Shown in pieces: positions 24,015-35,333 of a DNA stretch of 64,000 nt. The position numbers were made by a program, and so were the translations under genes. The stretch is from the NCBI GenBank assembly GCA_023653785.1, contig JAMKCH010005448.1, positions 1 through 64,000 of the forward strand. Reading direction: 5' to 3'. The DNA comes from Ophioderma brevispina. Its lineage: Eukaryota; Echinodermata; Ophiuroidea; Amphilepidida; Ophiodermatidae. Below the pieces are notes generated by a model. It had not been told where the DNA came from. It did not search any database and was given only the letters and a program-made list of their open reading frames with translations. How positions within the stretch are numbered: position 1 is the first letter of the stretch; the number at the start of each line of letters is the position of its first letter.

Positions 24015-24853
24015 CAAGCGCCCCACGGTTTGTAATTGGTCAGGAGGTGTGCGCCTATACCGTGATTTAATTTGCATAATACATTGCGAGCATTTGGCTT
24101 GCCTGAGAAATTCTGACAGCGATCATGCGCGCGTAGTCAGAATTTTGTTTCAGAATTACTGACGAAGAATATATAATTTTTTAATTCTGGGACACAAACG
24201 ACCAACACCGCATATGTGCGTATTTTTCCATGGAAGCGTGTGTCTCTCTGCTACCTTAACGACCACGGTATAGTATAGAGCAACATGATTTAGGAACAAT
24301 CCATTTTTGTTAATCTTTAAAATACATGATTTTCAATAACCTGAGGCTCGTGTGAAAGAATGTCTAAACATTAAAGGGATGAGCAGTGATAATGCGAGAG
24401 AATATAAATCAAAGATCATAAGTATACACAATTCCACATATTTGCTTTAATGTAGGAACAAAAACACCAAATAGTGAAAAAATGAAGTACTTGAAGAAAT
24501 TTGTCATACGGTCTCCCGCAAATAGACATACAGCGATGACGTCTCGAAAATCTGCACTAAACAGCTGATTGTGGTTTACACCAGTACAGAATAAACTAAA
24601 GATTAATGTTTGTGTTTGCTGTCAAACTGTACTGGTCATGATACACAATATTACGCTTATAAATCTGGGATATTTACAGGGAAAGGCTTTTTTGATCTCG
24701 GGTTGGAATTTTTTTTTTCTGTATTTATTCCCTGTACTTGGGGTCTGGTGGTAAAGACAAAACAGAAATTCGGGTTGGAATTTTGATACGCACTTATAGA
24801 AATTACAGAATCATTAATTACAGGGATTTCAAGCACACCGCTTCCAGGTTATG
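24015..24853. other. No gene recognised
   Basis: Contains CAGAATTTTGTTTCAGAATT at about 24140, inverted relative to about 7170-7200, marking a dispersed repeat end. Otherwise AT-rich with no supported frame. Confidence 0.35.
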
Positions 24854-25213
24854 TTAAAGGCACTATCAGTGATTCACCCGAAAGAGTAAAAAAATTTGAA
24901 ATTTGCTGGAATAGCTTAAGAGTGAAGGATAAATCTGCAGAATTCCCATAAGTATTTTTTCCAAATGAAAAATTGAGAGAAAATGAAAATATTCAAGGAA
25001 ATCAACCTCCATTCACTTATGTGTTCTATAAATAAGTGTCTGTGCGGACAATTATGACTAAAATAACTGATTTTGTCTTTATTAGGCTGAATTTGGTCTT
25101 ATCACTTGTAGGGTATGTTAGGATACCAATACTTGTTCCAGACATGCAAAAAAATTATTTTTATTGATTTTTTGGTCTTTCTGATTTATCAAATCACTGA
25201 TAGTGCCTTTAAA
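24854..25213 (+). mobile_element. TTAA miniature element family 2, copy a
   Basis: About 360 bp with inverted ends: left TTAAAGGCACTATCAGTGAT, right ATCACTGATAGTGCCTTTAA (20 bp, perfect). Near the left end 'CACCCGAAAGAGT' and 'TTTGAAATTTGC.GGAATAGCTTAAGAG' follow. No open frame. A second copy lies inverted at 26117-26477. Confidence 0.9.
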
Positions 25214-26116
25214 TTTTCCGTATTGAGGAAATGAATCATTTGAGATACTTTTCGACTAAATAGAACCACTCCATGATTGATCTCTTTAGATTCAAGATGG
25301 CCACCAGACAGACCCCTTGGGACAATTTTTTATTTTGGTAACATCAAAATTCTTTCAGGAGATGTTGCAGATATGCTAAAAATCATGTTAGAATTTAGTT
25401 TTAAGATTATACACCACTAACCTGGCTGCCGTAAGGATCAAAAATCTTGGGTGGACTACTTTCTTGCATGGCATCTGGAAAAAGTGCTTTAAAATGTCTG
25501 AAAATGCACTAGTTATATTAAGAAAGTGATGAAATTTCATGATTGACATGGTAGACTGGTATGTTTTCTCAAACTAAGTGGAATTTGGACAGTGAATTTG
25601 AGGCAATTTACTCGGCGGTCATCAATTTCACTTCGATTTGCAAATTACTAGCTTTGGCGACTATAGAGAATCTTGGGTTGCCGGTCTGACATCGGACGAG
25701 TTTTGGTGATTCGTAACTAAAAAATTTTCTGGTCATCATATGTTCAAAATTTGGTTATTTGGTGATTTTAGCTTGTACTTTGGGGTGATGTTGTTGTATT
25801 TCCTCTGTGAGAGTTTTAAATGCGAAAGAAACATGCTCAAAGTTGCCATTTTTCCCATAGACTACATGTGTATAAGTGAGTTAGTGGTGTGTAACCTTAA
25901 GGGGGTGCATGGGAACCCATATTAGGCATGAGAATGAAAGTTTTAGATTTGCCCGCAAGCTCCAAAACCTCCCACCGAAAATTTATTCTTTAAAAAAAAA
26001 AAAAAATCATTATTTGCCATCTACGATTTGCGTCCAACGCCCGCCATGCTCCAAAACCTCCCTCGAAAATCTCATTTATATTTTTTAAAAATTCCTAATT
26101 TGCATAAAATATGCTC
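25214..26116. other. 900-bp segment between two inverted miniature elements
   Basis: No gene recognised. GCTCCAAAACCTCCC and the following CGAAAAT motif occur twice (about 25959 and 26049), separated by a poly-A run. The segment is bounded by inverted family 2 copies, giving a composite-like structure. Confidence 0.45.
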
Positions 26117-26477
26117 TTAAAAGCACTATCAGTGATTTGCTAGAATCAAAAAATTCCAACAAATCAAAAATCATTATTTTCGCCCTATGTTTGTAACAAG
26201 TACAGATATCCTAACATGACCTGCACAATTATAATACAAAAACATCTAATAGGAAAAAAATAATATTTTAGTCGTTAAACTGTCCGTACGGACACTTACT
26301 ACAACATGTAATTTACTGGCGAGTCATATCTTTGAACACTCAATTTCTTACTTTTCTGTCAATTAGTTCAGTTGGAAAAGGTAACTTTAAGCAATTCTAC
26401 AGACTTATTTCACTTTTAAGCTAAACCTGCAAATTTCGAATAATTTGACTCTTTCGGTGGATCACTGATAGTGCCTT
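26117..26477 (-). mobile_element. TTAA miniature element family 2, copy b (inverted)
   Basis: Ends are CTTAAAAGCACTATCAGTGAT on the left and GATCACTGATAGTGCCTTA on the right. The ACTCTTTCGGTGGATCA landmark lies at the right end, so this copy runs opposite to copy a. It is more diverged at its left end. Confidence 0.85.
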
Positions 26478-27020
26478 ACATCGCAACAAATCAAAGTTTC
26501 AAATTGAAACAGCTGTAAAGGGTAAAATTACGCAAAGAGCACCAGTCCATGCAATGCACTCTGAACATGAATGCATTTTCTATTCCTATAGATGAAAAAG
26601 TTAGCGGGTTATGGTAAAAGTATCCCTCTCATCTAACTCAAATTACATTTAATTTCAAATTTGAACTTTCAGGTGCAAATGACTGCTTTCTGACGAAGAA
26701 AACGTGGACACAGCATGGCTAAGTCCCCAACAGCTGGGGAGTCAGGTAGGGAACAGAACCGGGGGGTAGCTGGTATTCTGTTCGGGTCCACCCGCGTTAC
26801 AAAAAACTGAGACCTGGGCAGGTCTCTAGACTTGCAATATGGTAAATCATTCAACCCATGTCTCTGGCCGTCTCACATAGGGTTCAAATTTAACTTTTCA
26901 GTTTCAGGTAGAGTATAAAATCAGCATGAAATTCTGTTAGAATGTGATTTTTGAGTTGATATCAAATCAAAGCTCAAAACAATAAAATCCCAGGTTAAAA
27001 TTCAATGGTAATATTGCTTG
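26478..27020. other. No gene recognised
   Basis: AT-rich spacer. GACCTGGGCAGGTC at about 26813 is a short palindrome. Confidence 0.3.
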
Positions 27021-27024
27021 GCCC

Positions 27025-27140
27025 TGGGTCTCGGATAGGGTGCCTATTTGAATACTCTGGTCTCGGATAGGGTATCCATTTTGAACAGATCTGGTCTAAG
27101 ATAGGGTACCATTTCACTCGTTTCTGGTCTCATATATGGT
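27025..27140. repeat. Tandem repeat, about 35-40 bp unit, four copies
   Basis: Unit CTGGTCTCGGATAGGGTANC followed by a CATTTNGAA spacer. The units become more diverged toward the right end (GGTCTCATATATGGTCACC). Confidence 0.7.
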
Positions 27141-28375
27141 CACCGCCGGATCCCTTGTAACTCGGGTGTGTTACCCAGGCTCGTTTACAGGTTACCCCCC
27201 CCCACCCCGGGGGGGGGGGGTGGACAGAATCAAAATTATTTTAGCTTTTCTTATGTTAATGATCTTATTAGGCAAAAAATGGAGGAAAAGCAAATTGACT
27301 GTGTTGTGTCCAAGTCTAGTGTGTTTGTTGTGACCATTCCTTTAAGCATTGAATTTCAGTATCCCTGATGATCCTTTTAACATTTCCAAAGAATTGTGGG
27401 TAAAAAGAGACATCAACATGGTCGCGGCGCATGAAATGGTGCCATGCCGCTTAGCTAAGAGAGAGAGGTGTGGCTTTATGCAAGACACTATTTCCTGCAC
27501 TTTCTAATGTTCCTTTCTGATTAAACCCAGTATCTGTGATTAAAAGTTTTTTTAAGACTCTATTCACACTTTAACGGATCTAATATTGCATAATTTTATT
27601 TGCATAATTTGTTTTGAATTGCTTCCCAATGGCCAGCTGTCTTTCAGAAGATTTCGCAAATACAACACTGGCCAACGCACTTAACACTCCGGAAAACAAT
27701 GTTGGATCACTTGGACCGATTTAGAGAAAAGGTGTCACCCCTCTCCCCCAATTCATTTTGATCCGAGTCATTGGTTGTCCAACATCTTCGCCAGGTCCCC
27801 AAACATTGATTGCTAGGGATTGGGGAGGAATTTGGTAAAAGGGAAGACCTCTGCTTTCTAAAGAACAATGCCTTACCCAAATTCGATCTCATCTCATTTG
27901 TGAACATGTTATGGTTTTCAATATATTGACAATCAAGTGTAATACCAATTTTTAGACCCACGAATACTTCGGTTGGTCTATAGTACTGGGTTGTTTTGAA
28001 GCCAATGGTTTCGTTAACTGCGTGTTTATCTTATAAATCGTATTGTCTTGAATTTTCGCACAGTGTGTTTGGATGACGTGGGAAAATTATGCAGCGTTTT
28101 CGTTTGGCGCACATAAGGGTGTGAAAGCCAAGTTTGGGGTCTAAAACAAATAAATTGTTGAATTTGGTTCGTGACGTGGCATACATCTCCTTTTGGATGT
28201 GTGCCTTGTAAATGGCCATGAAAGTTAGTTGGGACTAGCAAAAGTCAAGCACAGTAAGCCTCTGGCAAGAGCCTTCCACTTGTCCAACATGTCACTTGTA
28301 GCCTTGATGCTTATACCTTAGTGGTGTCAATCAGTGTGCTTGCCATGTATTTGTTTATGCGAATTAGGGTTCACT
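27141..28375. other. No gene recognised; C/G tract hairpin
   Basis: A run of C with one A (about 27196-27208) is followed directly by CCCC and about 12 G (to about 27220), a strong potential hairpin. The rest shows no supported frame or repeat. Confidence 0.35.
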
Positions 28376-28724
28376 CCCTTACAAGGACACATTCCATGTC
28401 CTGTTGTATTTCCAGGCTCAACCACCTTTCAGGTCAGATAATGCTAGTAAGCTCTAGTACATAGATTTACAATGGACTATAATAAAGTAACATTCCTGCC
28501 ATGATAAGTTTGAAAAATGGTGATATTTTCCTCAAATGTAATTTGGTGTTTTGGTTCATGATAAGCCAGTGCATCACCTTTGGTATCGAATTTGGCACTA
28601 AGTGAGTGCTCAATGCAAAATTAGTCTGGTCAGTCAGATAGTGTATCTTCTACCCCAGTAAAAATCATTTCTTTCGCAATTTAAAATAACTGTCTGGAAT
28701 TCCTTGATCCACTAACCTGCCGGT

Positions 28725-28890
28725 GTGGAGTTTGTGTGGGTGGGTGGTTGCGTGTGTGTGTGTGTGCGTGAGGTGGCGTGCATGTGTGTGGGTGGGTGTG
28801 TCTGTGTAGGTTGCTTATGTCCGTATGCCTGTCTGAGGCCCGTTTCTCTGGCTGTATGTTGTAGGTGTGTGTCTACATGTAGGTGTGTGT
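28725..28890. repeat. TG-rich microsatellite 1
   Basis: Irregular (TG)n mixed with GGTGGGTG and GTGCGTG, followed by 'ATGCCTGTCTG' and 'TGTAGGTGTGTGTCTACATGTAGGTG'. Same composition as the three TG tracts at 29388, 30741 and 31408. Confidence 0.85.
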
Positions 28891-28914
28891 TTAACAAATG
28901 TCAAAAATAAGTAA

Positions 28915-29253
28915 TTAAAGGGCATTTCGTGATTCAGCACCTTCTGTTTTTTCATTGGTCCACTAGCTATCCTTGAGAAAACTTAGTCTCAAAATTTGAG
29001 CTGATCCCATCTTGCAGTTTGTGTTATGAGCAATGCTCGTTTCCCACAGTCCCATAGGCTACGGTGCTGTAATTTCTGTCCAGTTACGGACAGAAAATAC
29101 AAAATTGTGAATGCTTACAGATGCGACCGAATTTGCAGGTAAGATTGGGCAACACAGGGATTACTAAGGCGAATGGTTCAGATGACATAAAAATGCTCTC
29201 AACATTTTTTGTAAGTTTGGGGGGACGAGGCGGTGGATCATGAATGCCCCTTT
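28915..29253 (+). mobile_element. TTAA miniature element family 1, copy in duplication unit 1
   Basis: Left end TTAAAGGGCATTTCGTGATT, right end GTGGATCATGAATGCCCCTTTA. The interior shares 'TGAGCTGATCCCATCTTGCAGTTTGTG', 'CATAGGCTACGGTGCTGTAATTTCTGTCC' and 'GATGCGACCGAATTTGCAGGTAAG' with the other copies. It is flanked by the doubled TG-rich pieces. Confidence 0.85.
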
Positions 29254-29387
29254 ACCAGTATTGAACAATTAGTAACAGTACAACAACATGGTCAGTCAGA
29301 TAGGATATTAATATCCTCTACCCCAGTAAAAATCATTTCTTCTCAATTTAAAATACTGTCTGGAATTCCCTGATCCACTAACCTTTC

Positions 29388-29570
29388 CTGTGTGTGTGTG
29401 TATGTGTGTGTGCGTGTGTGTGTGTGGGTGTGTGTGCCGTGCATGCGTGCGGCATGCGTTCGTGCATGGCCGGGTGGGTCTGTGTATGTTGTCTAATGTC
29501 TGTATGCCTGTCTGTGCCCGTCTCCCTGGTGCCATGTTTGTAGGTGTGTGTCTCACATGTGTGTGTTATA
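29388..29570. repeat. TG-rich microsatellite 2
   Basis: (TG)n with ATGTG, GCGTG and GCATGCGT interruptions. Its flanks repeat those of microsatellite 1 ('CTGGAATTCC.TGATCCACTAACC' before, 'ATGCCTGTCTG' after). Confidence 0.85.
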
Positions 29571-30740
29571 AACAGATTCAAAATAAGTATTAACATTAGG
29601 GACAAGGCAATTCAAAGGTATTCACAATTGCTCAAAGCTAGACCAGAAATCAATTTGTATGTACATATGTACATACGTTACGTGTGTGTGCAGCGGTGTG
29701 GACAGTATGTTACCCACGGTGTAGTCTGTGATGATTTTTCCCATATTGAGGAAGGGCAACCCCCCGGGGGGCACTGACTTGGAAAGAGTTTAGGGCGGGT
29801 ATGTTGCGGCCGAGACCCCCTTTTCCGCTCTCTTTTCCCCCCCCACCGTTCCCAAGCCCCCAGTTGAAGCAATGCAGTTCTTAAGTCCCCTTTTCAGAAA
29901 ATTTGGGCCTCAGAAGCCAAGATTTTACCAAAGTCAGCTCCCAAGCCCACCTGCAAATTCTCAAAATTTCGTTACCAAAGCCCCTACTTCGGAGACAAAA
30001 TCCGTTGAGTTTTAGCGTTATTTGTTAGTGAAGTATGAATGGAGTTCATTGATGAGTTATGTTTCTTAGAGGTATTGTCCCCCGCCGAACGAGTTCGGAA
30101 CGGGGACTATGAATGAGCAGCGACCGTTCGTCCGTCCGTTCGGCGTCCGTTCGTCCGTCCGTCCGTGACAAAATGTTAACCCACGTTGTAAACGATTTAA
30201 CATCTGAGTTCCGTAAGGCGACAAGATGTAACTTGGGTGAAAGAAGCGGGTTGATGAGTTTCTCGACCTGAGAAGATTGTGCAGTTAAAATATGCTAATT
30301 ACGTGTCTAATTTGCATAATTTATGCGATATTTTTCCTGCGAAGTAGGGTCACTTAGACTACACGGACACATTCCATTGTCTTTGGTATTTCCAGGCTCA
30401 ACACATTTCTGGTCAGATGATGCTGGTAAGCTCTAGTACATAGATTTACAATGGACTATATAAATGAAAACAAAAAAAAAAAATAAACATTTCTGCACAT
30501 GAATATTTTGAAAAGGTTTATATTTTCCCTCAAATGTAAATTTGTGTTTTTTCCATGAATAAGCCCAGTGCATCCACCTTTGGACGAGATTTGGGCCTAA
30601 TGATTGCTCAATCAAAATTATTCTGGTTCAGTCAGATAGTAGATTCCTCTAATATTAATATCCTCTACCCCCGTAAAAATCATTTCTTTCCTTTCTCAAT
30701 TTAAAATAACTGTCTGGATTTCTTGATCCACTAACCTTTC

Positions 30741-30915
30741 CTGTGTGTGTTTTGCGTGTGTGTGTTTGCGTGTGTGTGTTGTGCTGTGAGTTGCGTGCAT
30801 TGTGTGTGTGTGTGTGTCTTTGTATGGTGTGGTCTATGTCGGTATGCCTGTCTGTGCCCGTTTTCTCTCTGCTGTTGCATGTTTGTAGGTGTGTGTCTAC
30901 ATGTATGGTGGTGGT
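30741..30915. repeat. TG-rich microsatellite 3
   Basis: Unit 2 counterpart of microsatellite 1, with TTGCGTG and GTGCTGTGAG interruptions and the same flanking sequence. Confidence 0.8.
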
Positions 30916-30937
30916 TTAAACAAGTTCAAATAAGTAA

Positions 30938-31273
30938 TTAAAGTGCATTTCGGATTTCAGCACTTCCTGTTTTATTCATTGACACGCAATCCTTGAGAAA
31001 AACTATTCTCAATGTGAGCTGATCCCGATCTTTGCATTTTGTGTTGTTAAAAGTGCTCGTTGCCCACAGTCCCATAGTCTACTGTGGCTTTATATCTGTC
31101 CATTTACGGACAGAAAATACAAAATTGGTAAGTTCTTACAGATGCGACCGAATTTGCAGGTAATATTGGGCACACATGGATTACTAAGGCTAAGCGTTCA
31201 TATGACTAAAAATCTCAACATTTTTTGGTAGTGGGGGGACGAGGCTGGTGGATCACGAAATGGCCGCCTTTAA
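30938..31273 (+). mobile_element. TTAA miniature element family 1, copy in duplication unit 2
   Basis: Left end TTAAAGTGCATTTCGGATTT, right end GTGGATCACGAAATGGCCGC followed by CTTTAA. Internal order matches the unit 1 copy, with indels. Position relative to the TG tracts is the same as in unit 1. Confidence 0.85.
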
Positions 31274-31407
31274 CATTATTGAACAATGTATTAACATATT
31301 TACATTGGTCCAGTCATATAGTATATTAATATCCCTCTACCCCAGTACAAAGCATTTTTTCTCAATTTACATACTGTCTGAATTTCCCTGATCCACTCAC
31401 CTTTCCG

Positions 31408-31590
31408 GGTGTGTGGGGGTATGTGTTGTGCGTGGGTGTGTGTGGGTGTTTGTGGCGTGCATTCGTGCGTGCATGCGTCGTGCATGCTTGTGGTGTCTGT
31501 TTCTGTGTGTCTATGTCTGTATGCCTGTCTTGCCCGTCTCTCTGGCTGTCATGTTTGTAGGGTGTGGTTCTACATGTGTGTGTTATAAAC
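31408..31590. repeat. TG-rich microsatellite 4
   Basis: Unit 2 counterpart of microsatellite 2, with GGGTGTGTG and GCATGCGTCGTGCATGC pieces. Confidence 0.8.
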
Positions 31591-32350
31591 AAATGTCACA
31601 ATACATAATAACATTATAACAATGCATTAAAGTATTCACACTTGCCAAACTGACCAATAATCAATTTTATGTACATATGTACATACGTTTACGTGGGTTG
31701 CATCGGTGTGAAATAGTACACCACTGTGTCGTGATTTACTTTTTCCCATCATTTGAGAAGGGCCACCCCCCCCGGGGGGCCTGACCATTGGAAAGAGGTA
31801 CGGGTATGTGCGGCCCTTAAGACCCCCTTTTCTTCGCTTCTCTCCAGCCGTTCCCAGGACCCCCAGTTGAAGCATAATCCATTTTCTTCGGTCCCCTTTT
31901 CAGCAAAGGTTGGCCTCAGAAGCCAATTTTAGCCAAAATTCAGCTCCCAGCCTGCAAATTCCTCAAAAATTCCGTGTAATTCCCAACCCCTACTTTCGGA
32001 GACAAAAAGCCGTTGAGGTTTTAACGAGTATTTTAGTTATGTATGAATGAGTTCTTGATAGTTTATGTTCTTAGAGTTATATGTCCCCCCCCGCGCGAAC
32101 GAGTTCGGACTTGGAATATTAAATGAGGCATCGATACCGTTCGTCCGTCCGATTTCGTCCGTTGCGCGCCTGTTCGTTCCGTCCGTCCGGACAAATGTTT
32201 AACCCCCCTTGTTAACGATTTAATCTGGAGTTCCGTAAGGGCGACAATGGATGTAACTTGTTGAAAGAAAGCGGTTTTATGATTCTCGACTGATAAGATG
32301 TGGCCGTTAAAATGTGCTAATTACGTTCTAATTGCATAATTTATGATAAT

Positions 32351-32725
32351 TTCCTGCAGGCCTGTGTACAATTTTCCTTCTGGAGTTCGTAAGGCGATAT
32401 GATGGAACTGGGGGAAGCAAGCGGGCTGTAGAGTTGTTGACCTGATTTTGGGCATATTATCTGGCAAATTGAGTATGCAAAGGAGCTAATAATTGCAAAA
32501 ATCAGCTAATTGCTTTGCTTATTTTTTGAACGGTACATCGGAAGACTCAAATGCCTGCTGCTCTGAAAGTCCTATCGTAGGCACAATCTTTTTTGCAATT
32601 TGAAAGTAAGATAATGCGGCTTAGGTATGTAAATGAGCTAATGAATTGCGTAATTGCTGGATCTCCCCTGAACTGTACCTCCATAGGCAAAATTCCTTCG
32701 CTACAATGAGACTGCTATGCTATAG
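32351..32725 (+). repeat. Dispersed repeat preceding a G-rich minisatellite, copy 1
   Basis: About 370 bp with 'GAGTTC.GTAAGGCGATA.GATGTA', 'TTGACCTGAT', 'AATGAGCTAATNAATTGCAAAAATCAGC', 'TTTTTGAACGGTACATCGGA' and 'TGCGGCTTA.GTATG.AAATGAGCTAATGAATTGCGTAATTGCTG'. The same series occurs at 47065-47450, and each copy runs straight into a G-rich minisatellite. Confidence 0.8.
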
Positions 32726-33205
32726 GGGATGGGGGGTGTTTTTGGTGTGTTGCGGGGTGGTGGAGGGGTTGGGTATTGTGGGTGTTTGGGGAGGGGGGTG
32801 TGGTAATTGCGGGGTTTTGGGCAGGGTGTTTTTTGCGGGTGTTGGGAAGGGGTTGTTTTCCGGGTGTTTGGGGAGGGGTGGGTGTTGCATGGGCGGGATG
32901 GGTCCCGGTGGGAGTGTTGGGGGGGTGTTGGGAGGGTGGGAGTGTTGCGGGGTTTTGGGGAGGGATGAGGGTATTGCGGGGTGTTGGGGGAGGGGAATTG
33001 GTTATGCGGGGTGTTGGGGAAAGGGGAGGTGTGTTTACAGGGTATTGGGGTGGGGTTGGGGTTTGAGGGTGTTAAGACGGGGTGGGGTTTGTTGTGGGGG
33101 TGTTGGGGATAGGGGGGGAGTTGTGGGTGTTGGGAGAGGGTGTGGGGTTTTGCGGGTGTTGGGGAGGGGGTGGTTTTGCGGGGTTTTGGGGAGTGTTTGG
33201 GTTGT
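32725..33205 (+). repeat. G-rich minisatellite 1 (GGGGTGTTGGGGAGG)
   Basis: About 480 bp of imperfect 14-16 bp units built on GGGGTGTTGGGGAGG, with TTGCGGG variants. G is on the + strand almost throughout, with many runs of three or more G, so G-quadruplex formation is plausible. Long open frames here are a result of stop-poor G/T-rich sequence and encode Gly/Val-rich nonsense. Confidence 0.9.
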
Positions 33206-33289
33206 GGTTAAAGTTGCATTATTGCTTATAGTGATCGCAACATTCGTACGGGACATATTTACCGCCTCGCGTAAATACGAGTTCCGCCT

Positions 33290-33845
33290 TTGTTTTGGGT
33301 GTTATGGAGTTCTCGATAGTCATGTTTAGAGTTTTTTTTTGATATGTTTGGTGCGTTATACAGGGAGCCCATCAACTGAGTTTTTAGTATCTTGTTTTGT
33401 TATGGAGGTATGAATGGTTCTTGATGAGTTATTTCTTAGAGTTATTTTTGGTGAGGTTTAGAGTTTCATCGCGGAGTGAGGTTTAGAGTTTTTTTTGTAT
33501 ATGTTTGGTGCGTTATAACTGGAGCCCATCATAGTTTTATGTCTAGTTATTTGTTAGTGAGGTATAAGGGAGTTCATTGGATGAGTTACGGTGTAAAGTT
33601 CATTTGGGTGAGTTATTGATGGAGTTCATCAACCTGTTAAGAATGTTTAGGTTTTTTGGTGAGTTTTGGTGGCATTCAATTGATAAGTATGTTTTTGAGG
33701 GTTTTTTTTTGTTTATGTTTGAGTTTAAATGTATGGAGTTCACCATATGAGAGTTGTTTTTTATAGTTCTCGGTTGGTGAGATATGGATAGGTTCATGAT
33801 GAGTTTGGTTTTTAGAGTTCTTGGTGGTCGGCGAAAGCCGGGTGA
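33290..33845 (+). repeat. Tandem repeat, roughly 45-60 bp unit (GGAGTTCATTGATGAGTTAT)
   Basis: Irregular units carry ATGGAGTTCATTGATGAGTT, 'TGTTTTTAGAGTT' and 'TTATTTGTTAGTGAGGTAT'. Single units of the same sequence lie in the 2-kb duplication at about 30030-30075 and 32030-32085, so the array probably expanded from there. It ends at 'GGTGGTCGGCGAAAGCCGGGTGACCGCC'. Confidence 0.75.
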
Positions 33846-33859
33846 CCGCCTTGTGTCTA

Positions 33860-34190
33860 TTTAAAGGCCATTATTTACCTTTTTAAACGGCAATTCCATA
33901 AATCAATTTACCAATTAATCCCTCCATTTACCAATTAAAGGGCCATTCAGGCCATTTCTCATTTTTACCATATTAAAGGCTATCCTCCCTTTGCCAAAGG
34001 GTCCATTCCATCATTACCTTGGAAAGGGAATGCAATTTTATTTAAAAGTAAAGTGCCATTCCTTCATTTGCCAATGAAAGGGAATTCCTCAATTTACACT
34101 GAATATTAAAAGGCATTCCGCTCCATTTACCAATAACCGCCATTCCTCAATGTACCAGGTAAAGGCCATCCACTTAAAGGGCATTATAGA
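33860..34190 (+). repeat. Tandem repeat, about 28-35 bp unit (CCATTTACCAATTAAAGG)
   Basis: About ten degenerate units of CCATTTACCAATTAAAGGCC plus ATTCCTC. Most differences are one- or two-base indels. Confidence 0.8.
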
Positions 34191-35260
34191 TTTTCGGAAA
34201 ATGGTTAAGATTATAAGTGCATTAAAGAGTCATGTATTTCCAAAAAAAATGACAGGAATGTATTTTTTTGCACCATTTGATGAAGAGCACCGCCGGGTTC
34301 ATGGTTTGACGACCTCAAATACTTGTTGTACGACCTACATTTTCCTATTTGGCCAAAGCCTCTTAATTTGTTTATGTCCTCTTGAATTTATTTGTTCAAA
34401 AACTGTCTGCCAACCAATAACGTGTCTTAGGTGTCCATGCATTGCGTCCTCCAAGAATCATGTCCAGTTCCCACCACCATACACGTGGGTCTTATGCATC
34501 ATTGAGGCTCTCGTTTTCTCAAGGATTGCAGACTTGTGTTTCGCACTATTTCACTGGTCCTTAACACATTGCTATTTTGCAAAAAAAAAAATCATCTGTT
34601 GAAATCGTTGAATTGAAGGGAATACCTTCAGAATGACAATATCACCATCCAAAAACAAGCTGAATCAAAGGCAAAACGAGCTCAATATCACCAAAGCAAG
34701 CTATAAATTTTAATAATCAAGCACTTGACACAACAATAGAACCTCTTGATTGCACTCAGTGACATACTAAGCTTTAAAGTGCTTTTTATCAAGGGTTTTT
34801 GCTTGTTTCTTCTTGGTTTGAGTTTGCTTTGGAATTTTTAGCTGGGTCCTGGTTTGACATTAACTTGTACTTGGGTAATTTTTCATGCGTTTAAAACATT
34901 AATGCCCTTTCAACCAAGCAGTAGAAAACAAGACAATAATATTCAAAGTCAAGTTTTTTGTGTTAGCAGTGTTTGAATTCATGTCTTTTTGATGTTGATT
35001 CTGAATATTGAACATTATTAAATCCATATTTTGAATATTTTTTTGGAAAAATAAATCCTATCAATGAACTCTTGCATGTCTAACAGGTAAATATAAAAAT
35101 CTTTATGGCATGAAGACATTGTATGCTGTGTGTACCATTTGTGTTTTTTTTCATTGTGTCACCATTAATCTGACTCTCACTTCATTGTATTCATCTTTGC
35201 AATAAATCAGTAGCGTGTATTTGTTTTTTGGATCATTTTATTTTTTATTCTGGTTTCATC
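34191..35260. other. No gene recognised
   Basis: AT-rich stretch that would be intronic if the exon at 35268 is real. A 150-codon + strand frame overlaps the start (34150-34602) but begins inside the minisatellite, has no domain and is rich in Cys and Phe. Not called. Confidence 0.35.
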
Positions 35261-35267
35261 ATTGCAG

Positions 35268-35333
35268 AGCCGGTATGAACGTCACCGTGACTTTTTTTCA
35301 AAGAATTTAGATCATTGGGTAAAGGCTACTCCA
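35268..35333 (+). CDS. Candidate internal exon A of an unrecognised gene
   Basis: Sixty-six bases between a T-rich tract ending ATCATTGCAG and a donor GTAAGTG. The exon is open in the frame starting with its first base and encodes 22 residues, SRYERHRDFF then SKNLDHWVKATP. It is phase 0 at both ends. Charged and aromatic residues give protein-like composition, unlike the poly-F/K peptides nearby. I do not recognise the family. With the candidates at 37091 and 48588 it makes a phase-compatible chain. A chance GT/AG pair remains possible. Confidence 0.4.

Larger units (their letters stand above)
28376..32350. repeat. Segmental tandem duplication, about 2.0-kb unit, two copies
   Basis: Unit 1 (about 28376-30345) and unit 2 (about 30346-32350) align end to end: 'ACACATTCC.TGTC', 'TATTTCCAGGCTCAAC', 'AGCTCTAGTACATAGATTTACAATGGACTAT', a TG-rich stretch, a family 1 miniature element, a second TG-rich stretch, 'TACATATGTACATACGTTACGTG', CCCCGGGGGG, 'CCCCTTTTCAG', 'CCGTTCGTCCGTCC', and 'GCTAATTACGT'. 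Within each unit a roughly 290-bp TG-bearing piece flanks the miniature element on both sides. Differences are mostly single-base indels. The duplication post-dates the miniature-element insertion, since both units carry it. Confidence 0.88.

Noticed and set aside
32646..33329. 227-codon open frame, Gly/Val/Cys-rich
   Set aside because: It lies almost wholly in the GGGGTGTTGGGGAGG minisatellite, where stop codons are rare on this strand; the overlapping and opposite frames are equally open.
34150..34602. 150-codon + strand frame upstream of candidate exon A
   Set aside because: Starts within a minisatellite and shows no domain; not linked by a plausible donor.
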